NCBI GenBank assembly: GCA_945871335.1
Contig: CAMBWM010000126.1
Coordinates: 1 to 6,515 of the forward strand
DNA from: Polaromonas sp. YR568
GTDB taxonomy: Bacteria; Pseudomonadota; Gammaproteobacteria; Burkholderiales; Burkholderiaceae
Direction: 5' to 3'
Length of the DNA: 6,515 bases
The number at the start of each line of letters is the position of its first letter. The first letter of the stretch is position 1. This document shows positions 1 through 6,167 of the stretch, piece after piece. Position numbers and translations under genes: made by a program. Under the pieces are notes generated by a model, which saw nothing but the letters and a program-made list of their open reading frames with translations, searched no databases and was not told the DNA's origin.

Positions 1-263
1 TGGTAATGGGGCCGCACAGTCATGGCTGCTTTGCTGCCCTGTTCTACGTATGACATAAGGGATAGCTCCCCCGCCAGCGTAAATTTTGTGGCTGCGCTGT
101 AATACGGCAAAAAAAGCAGGTCATTGTCAAACACCCATTGGCCGCGTAGATTGTAAGAACAGGATGGGCGGGTCTCATGCGTGTCTCGGAACATCAAAAG
201 TGACCTGTTGTCTAAAGCGTTTTGCAAGTCTTGCTCAAAGTGAACGGTGTAGGAGCTGCTCAT
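1..263 (-). CDS. Partial CDS, unknown function, last visible gene of the minus-strand operon
   Basis: Reading the minus strand from an ATG at 263-261 gives 87 codons with no stop before the left edge, so the 3' end lies outside the window. The start overlaps the VWA gene's stop as ATGA (260-263), the usual mark of translational coupling. An AGAGGG Shine-Dalgarno-like sequence sits at 280-275 inside the VWA 3' end, 11 bases upstream, slightly far. The visible protein begins MSSSYTVHFEQDLQNALDN. It is mixed polar and aromatic, with stretches such as GQWVFDNDLLFLPYY that look like beta strands of a soluble domain. No signal peptide or membrane segment is visible in these 87 residues. I do not recognise the family. 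Its coupling to the VWA gene implies a shared function or complex. Confidence in coding comes from the uninterrupted frame, the overlap and plausible protein composition. Confidence 0.72.
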   Translation of the reverse strand, partial: MSSSYTVHFEQDLQNALDNRSLLMFRDTHETRPSCSYNLRGQWVFDNDLLFLPYYSAATKFTLAGELSLMSYVEQGSKAAMTVRPHY

Positions 264-1570
264 GTCTTGTTACGCCCTCTTCCTTCGGATGTTTTCTTTC
301 TTAAAAACGAAGGCATGGGTGAATTGGTTTCGTCTGAACAAAAAGCCATCTCTTCTTTAGCCACCAGGCGGCGTGACATTTTTGCGGATGCAAAAACAAC
401 TTCTTTCATCATCATCTCCATGTCTTCGGCGGCCAGCCGGCGCAGCTGCACCAGCTTGGCGTTAAGCCAGGGGTGAGCGCCAAAGCGGGCGTCCATGTCG
501 GCCAGGGCTTTTTCTGTGGCGGTACGGTCGCCTTGCTTGGCAATGCGGCGCAAGGCTTGCGATGCCTTTGCAAAGGCCAGCTCGAGTAAGCGGCGCTCTA
601 CGGTTTCATCTGCACTCATGGCGTCTATAGTGTGTGCGCTTATGGCCGGCAGTTGCAGCATGGCGGCATTTGCGGCCAGTTCATGGCCTTGCATGTCTGT
701 GCCGGTAATGCTGGCTACCAGCAAGTCGCGAAGGCTGCCGGCGGCAGAGGGGCTGACGTGCAGGCGCAAGGCCAGCCAAGTTTCTGCACCCCAGGCCAGG
801 TCTGTCATAGGGTAGTTGCCGTTGGCGTCACTGGGTGCGTCACTGATCATTTCAATGATCACGCCAGCCGCCGGCACCAGCTTGAGCTTGATGCGGCGCA
901 GGTACATAGCTTGCAGCAAAGAGAGTTCTTCTTCAAAGCTGTCGTAAAGGTCTGCCGCTGTCTGGCCGTAGTAGTGCTGACCGCCGCCTTCACGGGCCAT
1001 GCCGATCATGAGGTCTTCATTGAAGTTGCGACCTAGGCCGACGGTGGTGGTGCTGACGCCCAGGCCCAGCAAGCGTTTGCAATGCGCTTCGATGATGCCT
1101 GGGTTGGTCTCGCCATGGTTCACGCAGCCGTCTGACAGCAGCATGATGCGGGTGATGCTGCAGCTGTCGCCGCCTTCAAGCTGCTGTGCACCGGCTTCCC
1201 AGCCGCCAAAGAGGTTGGTGCTGCCGCCGCTTTCTACGCCGGCCAGTGCTTGCTGCACCTGGCTGACAGAATGCACGGCTTGCAGAGGGTGCAAAACATC
1301 GACCCGGTTGTCGTAGACCACCACGCTCAGCTGGTCTTGCGGTGTGAGGTGGCTGGCAATGTGCATGACGCAGCGAATGGCTTCGTCCAACGGTTGGCCG
1401 CTCATGCTGCCAGAACGGTCTACCACCAGTGCCAGGCGTTTGGCTGTCTGCGGGGTGCTGTCTTGCAGGGGTTGGTCTGGCGCCTGTAGACGAACCAGCA
1501 CGTCGAGCGTGCCGCCTTGGGCCGGGACTGCCGCTTTGAGCGGTGACAAAAGAAGAGTGGGTGTTGGCAT
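260..1570 (-). CDS. VWA-domain protein with intact MIDAS motif, cytosolic
   Basis: This 436-residue protein resembles the COG2304 'Ca-activated chloride channel homolog'/YfbK-type VWA proteins. A short beta-rich N-terminal segment (about 1-45) precedes the VWA domain (about 46-220). The metal-ion-dependent adhesion site is complete: D51-R-S53-G-S55, T118 in GGSTNL, and D147 in LLSDG, so it should bind a divalent cation and a partner protein. The segment FNEDLM...GGGQHYY (183-201) and the following helix match the end of such domains in this family. Residues about 222-310 look beta-rich, about 320-400 are helical, and the tail is basic. There is no signal peptide or membrane span, which implies a cytoplasmic scaffold or adaptor. 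The ATG at 1570 is preceded by AAGGAG (1583-1578) at 7-base spacing. VWA proteins of this type often work with AAA+ ATPases, but none is present in the window. Family assignment is firm; the role is not known. Confidence 0.93.
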   Translation of the reverse strand: MPTPTLLLSPLKAAVPAQGGTLDVLVRLQAPDQPLQDSTPQTAKRLALVVDRSGSMSGQPLDEAIRCVMHIASHLTPQDQLSVVVYDNRVDVLHPLQAVHSVSQVQQALAGVESGGSTNLFGGWEAGAQQLEGGDSCSITRIMLLSDGCVNHGETNPGIIEAHCKRLLGLGVSTTTVGLGRNFNEDLMIGMAREGGGQHYYGQTAADLYDSFEEELSLLQAMYLRRIKLKLVPAAGVIIEMISDAPSDANGNYPMTDLAWGAETWLALRLHVSPSAAGSLRDLLVASITGTDMQGHELAANAAMLQLPAISAHTIDAMSADETVERRLLELAFAKASQALRRIAKQGDRTATEKALADMDARFGAHPWLNAKLVQLRRLAAEDMEMMMKEVVFASAKMSRRLVAKEEMAFCSDETNSPMPSFLRKKTSEGRGRNKT

Positions 1571-1577
1571 GTTGTAG

Positions 1578-1583
1578 CTCCTT
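1578..1583 (-). promoter_or_regulatory. Strong ribosome binding site of the VWA gene
   Basis: The minus strand reads AAGGAG, 7 bases before the ATG at 1570. This is the best Shine-Dalgarno match in the minus-strand operon. It fits with this gene being the only one separated from its upstream neighbour by a real gap (83 bases, 1571-1653), where coupled re-initiation is not available. I saw no convincing -35/-10 pair in that gap, so the site argues for independent translation rather than an independent promoter. Confidence 0.8.
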
Positions 1584-1653
1584 GGTTAACTTGAGATGGG
1601 TTGTGGTGGGTTTAGGTGTGGTGATGACTTGATAAAACGCTGATGCAGCTGCC

Positions 1654-2253
1654 CTACTCCCAGTTGCCCAGGGGTTCCATATCGGTCTTGTGTTTGGGGC
1701 AAAGGGGCGGGCCGTAACTTAAAAACTTTTTGAGCATGGGCACCTGGTAGCCGCATTGGGTGCAGCGCGCTCGGGGGCGGTCAACGCTGGGGGCTTTTTG
1801 CATAGAGACCTTGAGGTGCCCATGCGGGTACGGGCCAAGCTGCTCAAGCAATGCATTTAGCTTGGCCTTGAGCTCCGGCCCGGCACCGGCGCTGCGCATG
1901 GGCCCCTGCATGCCCATCTTGAGGGCGATCTTTTTGAACTCTTTGCCGTGCTTGTGCTGGCAGTCGTCTACCGCGTGCACCAGCTCGTGGGTCAGGGTGT
2001 CAATGACCTCAAATGCGCTGGAAAGCGTGGGCGAGATAAAAATTTGGTTGACTTCATTGGCCGCGCTTTTTTTAGACCAGCACTGGCCGATGTGCCCGCT
2101 TCTCACGCCGGTGCTTGTAAAGCCGCAGGACACCTGGCAGTCAGGCACCACAAAGTTGTTGGCGGCAAACATGGCGCGCAATGCAGTCACAGCGGCTTGT
2201 AGCCAGCTCTCGCGGGTTGGATGAGTTGGGTGGGGGGTTTTCAAGTTATTCAT
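1654..2253 (-). CDS. SprT-like zinc metalloprotease with C-terminal zinc ribbon
   Basis: This 199-residue protein carries the zincin motif HELVH at 89-93, with H89 and H93 as zinc ligands and E90 as the catalytic base. The HGKEF motif at 102-106 supplies the likely third ligand, H102, as in SprT/Spartan-like domains. The C-terminus has a zinc ribbon: C164-x2-C167 and C185-x2-H188. SprT-like proteins include eukaryotic Spartan, which cleaves DNA-protein crosslinks; the bacterial members are mostly uncharacterised. A substrate cannot be read from this sequence. The ATG at 2253 lies 4 bases after the membrane-protein gene's TAG (2260-2258). AGAGGT upstream of the start overlaps the end of that gene, indicating coupled translation. 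The N-terminus lacks a signal peptide, so the enzyme should act in the cytoplasm. The domain call is strong; a DNA-repair role would be inference only. Confidence 0.93.
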   Translation of the reverse strand: MNNLKTPHPTHPTRESWLQAAVTALRAMFAANNFVVPDCQVSCGFTSTGVRSGHIGQCWSKKSAANEVNQIFISPTLSSAFEVIDTLTHELVHAVDDCQHKHGKEFKKIALKMGMQGPMRSAGAGPELKAKLNALLEQLGPYPHGHLKVSMQKAPSVDRPRARCTQCGYQVPMLKKFLSYGPPLCPKHKTDMEPLGNWE

Positions 2254-2257
2254 CCGA

Positions 2258-2839
2258 CTAAACCTCTGCTGAAGTGCGTTTGATGTGGGTCATGAAGTAC
2301 CCGCCGACTTGCCCGTTGCGCTTGATGGCATAGCCGCGCCGGTGCTCAAGCGGGCCCCATGACAGCGTGCGTTGTGCGCTGAAGCGCCAGATTTCGTCGC
2401 CGGGCTGCAAGGCATCAATAAACTTTTGCCAGGCGGCGTGGGCGTGGCCAAAGGGCACTTGGGGGGCGGCGCCCAGCGGGTCGTGGACCATCTCGCGCTG
2501 CGCGATGTCGGCCAAGCTCATGCGCTCCACCAGGTCTGTGGCCTTGAGCTTGAAGGTGTCGGCTTCTTCGCGCTTAATACGGGCACGCTGCGCGGCCATA
2601 TCTTGCAGCTTCATCGCCAGCCCGAATGGCCAAAGCAGCACCACGCCTACAGCGGACAGCACGGGGGCCACCAGCCTAGAGAGGATTCGGTAACGCCGCG
2701 TTTTGCGTTCGGGATGCAGCGCGTCCAAGATAGCGCTTGTCCCGGCAAGCCGGGTGCTCCCGGAGAGCTGGTTTTCGAGCAGTAAAGCCAACCACACCAC
2801 CACGCCCGCAGACAGGTAGGCATACAGGTAAATCATCAT
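2258..2839 (-). CDS. Two-pass membrane protein, unknown function
   Basis: This 193-residue protein has two clear hydrophobic segments, at about 4-21 and about 54-76, separated by a polar loop containing a basic patch (ERKTRRYR, 44-51). A charged helix (about 80-104, rich in K, R, E and D) and a soluble C-terminal domain follow. The C-terminal domain has recognisable blocks, GDEIWRF (147-153) and GYAIKRNGQVGGYF (169-182). The basic loop would put that loop in the cytoplasm by the positive-inside rule, while the positively charged C-terminal region also favours the cytoplasm, so the topology is uncertain. The start codon overlaps the upstream gene's stop as ATGA (2836-2839). There is no clear Shine-Dalgarno sequence of its own, so translation is probably coupled. 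A second ATG follows directly at codon 2. The C-terminal pattern looks like a conserved family, but I cannot name it. It may anchor the module at the inner membrane (inference). Confidence 0.85.
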   Translation of the reverse strand: MMIYLYAYLSAGVVVWLALLLENQLSGSTRLAGTSAILDALHPERKTRRYRILSRLVAPVLSAVGVVLLWPFGLAMKLQDMAAQRARIKREEADTFKLKATDLVERMSLADIAQREMVHDPLGAAPQVPFGHAHAAWQKFIDALQPGDEIWRFSAQRTLSWGPLEHRRGYAIKRNGQVGGYFMTHIKRTSAEV

Positions 2840-3270
2840 GAAGCGTTTGGCTGCGCCGGCAGGCTGTTGTGCCGCAGCGTGCTTTGCGTGACCACGCCTT
2901 GTTCACAGTCAATCAGCAGGTCTTGCTCGTAAGTGCTGCCGTAACCGCCGTGCACGTATTCAAGCTGCTGGCCCATAGGCAGGCGCACCTGGCCGCTGTA
3001 CCAATGCGCAAACACACGGTCTGGATACCCTGGAAAGAAAGTCTCTAGCGACGCTGGTATGTCGCCCTCTAAAGTGCCGGAGAGCTTGATCAGGTAAAGC
3101 CGCCCATCTTGTATGTCCCACTCCCCCACATAGCCACGCCACAGCGCAGTACTGCTGAACACAAAGCCAGGCGTGATGCCTGCCAGCGTAAAGAAGTCTC
3201 CCAGCGGCTCTGTGCACATGCGCTGCTTGCGCCCTTGGTAGTGGAGTATTTCGGCTATCTGAGCGGTCAT
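2836..3270 (-). CDS. Conserved 144-residue soluble protein, unknown function, first gene of the minus-strand operon
   Basis: The protein is rich in aromatics and glycine and looks like a compact beta-rich domain. Notable blocks are MCTEPLGDFF (18-27), ALWRGYVGEWDIQDGRLYL (42-60), FFPGYPDRVFAHWYSG (78-93) and YVHGGYGSTYEQDLL (105-119). From memory these resemble a family of short bacterial hypothetical proteins with the same blocks, but no function is known to me. I chose the ATG at 3270 over an in-frame ATG at 3300. The former has AGGA about 12 bases upstream, and MTAQIAEILHYQG reads as a natural N-terminus, while no Shine-Dalgarno sequence precedes 3300. There is no signal peptide or membrane segment. 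The stop overlaps the membrane protein's start (ATGA), so the two are probably made together. Confidence 0.85.
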   Translation of the reverse strand: MTAQIAEILHYQGRKQRMCTEPLGDFFTLAGITPGFVFSSTALWRGYVGEWDIQDGRLYLIKLSGTLEGDIPASLETFFPGYPDRVFAHWYSGQVRLPMGQQLEYVHGGYGSTYEQDLLIDCEQGVVTQSTLRHNSLPAQPNAS

Positions 3271-3396
3271 GGGGCTTGTGTCCTGTCGCAATGAGTGCAT
3301 GGGGAAGATGGATCATCGCAAGCACCAAGCTCAGGGCATGAGCCCGCAACCGCTTAAGGGTCGCAGCCAATAGCTGGATGCGTAAACAGTCCTGCG

Positions 3397-3413
3397 GGCT
3401 CACACAGTGAGCC
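3397..3413. repeat. 17-bp perfect inverted repeat, operator-like
   Basis: GGCTCAC and GTGAGCC flank a 3-base centre (ACA), giving two perfect 7-base arms. In DNA this has the size of a dimeric repressor site. In RNA it would be a short GC-rich hairpin without a following U-tract, so it is not a standard terminator. It lies about 127 bases upstream of the 144-residue gene's start and 172 bases upstream of the plus-strand pair. An operator role is inference; chance is possible. Confidence 0.4.
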
Positions 3414-3522
3414 TCGGAAATGATCCCATGGCGGATAAATAGATACCTTGGACCGCGCAAGACGCTGAAATCCTTTTCCGACCTCAAATCGGAAGTGGGA
3501 ATCAACCCTCACTCCTGACTTT

Positions 3523-3541
3523 CCAGCACGTAATATGCTGG
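3523..3541. promoter_or_regulatory. 19-bp inverted repeat overlapping a candidate -10 box
   Basis: CCAGCA (3523-3528) and TGCTGG (3536-3541) are perfect 6-base arms around a 7-base centre. The repeat encloses TAATAT (3531-3536), the best -10 candidate for the plus-strand pair, 45 bases or so before its ATG. A repressor bound here would block that promoter. The -35 partner is poor (CTCACT, 3 of 6 consensus bases), so both the promoter and the operator are tentative. Confidence 0.3.
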
Positions 3542-3585
3542 TTACAACACATGATTGACGTTAATGCGACAAAAAAGGATCCACG

Positions 3586-4329
3586 ATGAAACAAGACGCG
3601 ACTGATTGCGTAGATCTTGATGCAGCTTGCAAGTTGCTGGCCAAGTGCAAAAGTGTGCAGGCACTGGTTGAGACTGCCGTCGGCGCAGGGAACTACAAGC
3701 AGGCGCTGGCTCTGATGCGGGCCGGAAAACTTGAAGGCGACCTGGGTGGAGCAATTCATGATCTGCTGGCAGACGCAATTAGCAACGAAGCAGAGGAAGT
3801 TTGGTCGGGAATCATCCGTCAGCCTCATGACGATTACCCAATTCAGGTGAAGGCCTACAACGGCGTATTCTGCGTTTGGGCTTTGGAGTATGACCCGGTT
3901 GGATATTTCTTAGATGAGGACAGCGCGATTTCATATGCCCGCGCAACCTGGGACGTCAGTGAGGGTGATGATGCGTCCGATGACGAAGATTCCGAGGAAG
4001 ACGGTGAGGTTCAATGCCCTTATTGCGATTCAACTGACAACTGCGATCACCTGCTGCTGTTCGTCGACAAGACTTTTCGACACGCAGAGGGCGGTCTCAT
4101 CTACAAGGCTTTTAATTCCCGCTGGTCGAACCTCATGGCGGAGCAAGAACCCCCCGATGAACGGGAGCTATTCGAAGAGCTGCTTGACGAAGTCTCTTCA
4201 TTGGCCGATGCCGAATTAACTTCAACTCCAGACAGCGCACCAGGCATGTCATCGAACAATGGATACTACTTCTGTAGCTCTAAGAAAAAAACCACAGCTG
4301 CGTTGAAAACCTTCAGCAAGAACACATAA
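3586..4329 (+). CDS. Acidic protein with putative C-x2-C-x5-C-x-H zinc knuckle, unknown function
   Basis: This 247-residue protein starts at an ATG with AAGGA (3575-3579) 6 bases upstream. The N-terminal part (about 1-75) is predicted helical. Residues about 84-120 (YPIQVKAYNGVFCVWALEYD and after) look like a small alpha/beta unit. A very acidic stretch follows (about 124-142, nearly all D, E and S). Next come C144, C147, C153 and H155 in CPYCDSTDNCDHLLLFVD, a plausible zinc knuckle. I have a general memory of similar CPxC...C-x-HLLL motifs in small bacterial hypothetical proteins, without a function. Another acidic segment (188-210) and a short basic tail (KKK, 233-235) end the protein. There is no signal peptide or membrane span. 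It lies 51 bases upstream of the coiled-coil gene on the same strand, so the two are probably co-transcribed. I do not recognise a named family. The acidic block could mimic DNA or bind a basic partner such as the coiled coil encoded next (inference). Confidence 0.85.
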   Translation: MKQDATDCVDLDAACKLLAKCKSVQALVETAVGAGNYKQALALMRAGKLEGDLGGAIHDLLADAISNEAEEVWSGIIRQPHDDYPIQVKAYNGVFCVWALEYDPVGYFLDEDSAISYARATWDVSEGDDASDDEDSEEDGEVQCPYCDSTDNCDHLLLFVDKTFRHAEGGLIYKAFNSRWSNLMAEQEPPDERELFEELLDEVSSLADAELTSTPDSAPGMSSNNGYYFCSSKKKTTAALKTFSKNT

Positions 4330-4368
4330 ACGCAAGGTCAAAGCCGTGCAGCATTGACTGGGGATCAT

Positions 4369-4374
4369 GGAGGA
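4369..4374 (+). promoter_or_regulatory. Ribosome binding site that fixes the start of the coiled-coil gene
   Basis: GGAGGA lies 6 bases before the ATG at 4381, a near-ideal Shine-Dalgarno match. The same frame is open upstream to a TTG at 4354, but no comparable site precedes that codon, and the GGAGGA would then be inside the coding sequence. The start at 4381 is therefore preferred. Confidence 0.85.
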
Positions 4375-4380
4375 AAAGAC

Positions 4381-6084
4381 ATGACAGGTTCGTTTGCTGC
4401 GAGTTTAAAAAAACTCGCGGATGAGGCTGCTAAGACCAAACGATTGGCAGAGGAAAAGGCCAAGAGGGCTGAAATGCTCGCGCGAGCAAAAGCTTCTCGT
4501 CTCCAACGACAGGAAAAAGACCGGGCGCGCCGATTAGTTCTCAAAGAAAAACTTCAGGCCGAAAAAGAGCATCGGGAGAAGGCAGCCGAGGAGAAACGAC
4601 TTCATCGGCAGTTGGCCGCTGCAAAGCAAAGTAAATTAAAACGCATCCAGGCCGAAAAAATGAAGGCCGCAGAGGCTGAACGAATCCGGCGTGAGGAAGA
4701 AGAGCGACTGCGACTCCGCGAGATACGGTTGACCCAGATTTGTTCTGATATTTACGGTTCGCTGGCGGTTTCTGCATGGGACGGTGTTTATTCGGTGGTC
4801 GTGGCTGACGAGGCTTTTGATTTCAAGCAGGACTTGATCGATATGGGCCTCGAAGTGAAACGACGGCACAAGCTCGCAAAGTTTGCAAGCAACGCATTGA
4901 TCGAGTTCATAAAAACTGTTGAAAAATTCAATTCAGCAGCCAATACGAAGTACGACTTGGATCTCAGTACTGAATTAAGCAGCATAAGCACGCGGCTCCA
5001 AAAAACGGGCCAATTCTCATTGGCTCCAAGATTTTTAAAGCTTGCCGAGCAACTGCAAGAAATTTCAACAAGCGTGCTTTATGAAGTTCAACAGAAGCAT
5101 TTCAGCCTGCTCGCCCAAATTTCAGTCCAGGAAGCGGCCATTGACCAGATCAAGTTAAATATTCGAAGTGCCAAGCTTTCATTAACTGAAGATTTAAGAA
5201 GGGATAAACATAGGGTTAATAAAATAATGGCTGTTGTTGAAAAGATTAAGCGATGTATAGATAGTATTGAATCCTCATACAAAAGCCGCCTTCCTTTGGG
5301 ATTGGCTGTGCAGGGTGTTTCGTTAAAAACTAAGGCTGACTACCTGCGGCTAGCCTACGAATCCTTCATACCCGACATTAACTTTAATAATTTCTCCGAG
5401 AGCGAGATCATCAATCTAATAAGGCTCGCAAACGATCGTCCTTGGGTTGATGATTTGAAAAACATTTCACAAAATGATCTGAGCCAAATGCAATCGGAGT
5501 ATTCCTACGAATCTGCAGAACCGAATCTGATAGAACGATTGAACGCCAAGTTAGAAAATGCTAAAGAAAGATTGAGTAATCTTAATAATTCAGTGAAGAA
5601 TGCAGAAGCAAAAACTAAGGTTACAACCGCAATGCTTAAAAAAGCGGGTGAATTTCATCAGAGCTGCCTTCTTTTCCAGGAAGTGCTCGCCAAGAAATTA
5701 GAAGGGGTGACCGCTAGCCTGTTGCGGTTTGTTGGCGGCCATTACATTGGGCCGACCATGGCCGAACTTTCCGTAGAACGGCCAGCCAAAAACGCTTATC
5801 TTGATTTAGCGTACAAAGAGTTGCGTTGGTTGTCTTCTGAAGACGGGCAGGACTTTGCAGGCTATTTAGATATTGTGCTTTCAGAACTGGCCAAAGAAGG
5901 AGCACGGCGAGCAGAAGTTACTTTTATTGAAAATGACGTGGAAAACAGGGTAGAGGTTGGGAAAGTCTCGCTCGTATGCAAAATTGGACCCGCGTTGATG
6001 AGCTTGCTTTTTACCAAGCGCGGAATCACTGCTGTTGACACGTCAGCTTCCGATGGCCGAACGATATTTATGCTCCGGTGGTAG
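4381..6084 (+). CDS. Large coiled-coil protein with globular C-terminal tail, unknown function
   Basis: The ATG at 4381 gives 567 residues. Residues about 8-118 are almost entirely K, R, E, A, Q and L in long helical runs (for example EEKAKRAEMLARAK), typical of a charged coiled coil or single alpha helix. A mixed region (about 119-237) follows, then helices of coiled-coil type at about 238-300 and 383-420. The end, about 440-567, is a compact globular part with blocks LLRFVGGHYIGPTM (447-460) and a beta-rich finish (AEVTFIEND, KVSLVCKIGPALMSLLF) closing in MLRW. I see no Walker A motif, nuclease motif, HExxH, signal peptide or membrane segment. The central part is unusually AT-rich, suggesting foreign origin. 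It follows the acidic zinc-knuckle gene by 51 bases. A scaffold or sensor role is inference. Coding status is certain from the length and quality of the frame; function is unknown. Confidence 0.9.
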   Translation: MTGSFAASLKKLADEAAKTKRLAEEKAKRAEMLARAKASRLQRQEKDRARRLVLKEKLQAEKEHREKAAEEKRLHRQLAAAKQSKLKRIQAEKMKAAEAERIRREEEERLRLREIRLTQICSDIYGSLAVSAWDGVYSVVVADEAFDFKQDLIDMGLEVKRRHKLAKFASNALIEFIKTVEKFNSAANTKYDLDLSTELSSISTRLQKTGQFSLAPRFLKLAEQLQEISTSVLYEVQQKHFSLLAQISVQEAAIDQIKLNIRSAKLSLTEDLRRDKHRVNKIMAVVEKIKRCIDSIESSYKSRLPLGLAVQGVSLKTKADYLRLAYESFIPDINFNNFSESEIINLIRLANDRPWVDDLKNISQNDLSQMQSEYSYESAEPNLIERLNAKLENAKERLSNLNNSVKNAEAKTKVTTAMLKKAGEFHQSCLLFQEVLAKKLEGVTASLLRFVGGHYIGPTMAELSVERPAKNAYLDLAYKELRWLSSEDGQDFAGYLDIVLSELAKEGARRAEVTFIENDVENRVEVGKVSLVCKIGPALMSLLFTKRGITAVDTSASDGRTIFMLRW

Positions 6085-6167
6085 GCTGCCTAAAGAACTT
6101 ATCTCTGAATATTTGCGTACCCTCCATTTTAAAGGCCTGAGAGACCGGACTTCGCGCATACGACACG

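Larger units (their letters stand above)
3271..3585. other. Divergent intergenic region with several short inverted repeats
   Basis: These 315 bases separate the minus-strand operon from the plus-strand pair and must hold the promoters of both, unless transcription enters from outside. No consensus sigma-70 promoter is obvious. The best plus-strand -10 candidate is TAATAT at 3531-3536, with a poor -35 (CTCACT, 3508-3513) at 17 bases, which would give a leader of about 40 bases. Three perfect dyads are visible: GGCTCAC/GTGAGCC (3397-3413), TTCCGA/TCGGAA (3476-3494) and CCAGCA/TGCTGG (3523-3541). On the minus strand, a TTG at 3505 with AGGAG 6 bases upstream opens a frame that runs into the 144-residue gene out of frame. 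I treat it as a possible gene remnant or leader ORF, not as a gene. Confidence 0.6.

Noticed and set aside
632..1036. 134-codon plus-strand frame inside the VWA gene
   Set aside because: Antisense to a confidently identified VWA domain, with low-complexity A/V/G/H/Q composition and no ribosome binding site.
2960..3270. Continuation of the TTG frame (3505) across the 144-residue gene
   Set aside because: Over this span the translation is rich in R, H, A, C and P as expected of a shadow frame, while the overlapping frame has clear protein-family blocks.
3397..3413. Rho-independent terminator
   Set aside because: The hairpin has no U-tract on either strand and lies upstream of genes on both sides.
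3555..3560. TTGACG as a -35 box for the plus-strand pair
   Set aside because: The matching -10 position would fall on the ribosome binding site, leaving no leader for it.
3502..3828. 108-codon minus-strand frame across the promoter and start of the plus-strand pair
   Set aside because: It overlaps the well-supported start of the acidic protein in antisense and has shadow-like composition with many C, H, Q and S residues.
4354..4380. TTG start at 4354 for the coiled-coil protein, adding 9 residues
   Set aside because: GGAGGA at 4369-4374 is ideally placed for the ATG at 4381, and nothing comparable precedes 4354.
5640..5760. Nucleotide-binding (Walker A) motif around the glycine-rich segment of the coiled-coil protein
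   Set aside because: The segment reads FVGGHYIGPTM and lacks the GKS/GKT ending; no P-loop is present elsewhere in the protein.
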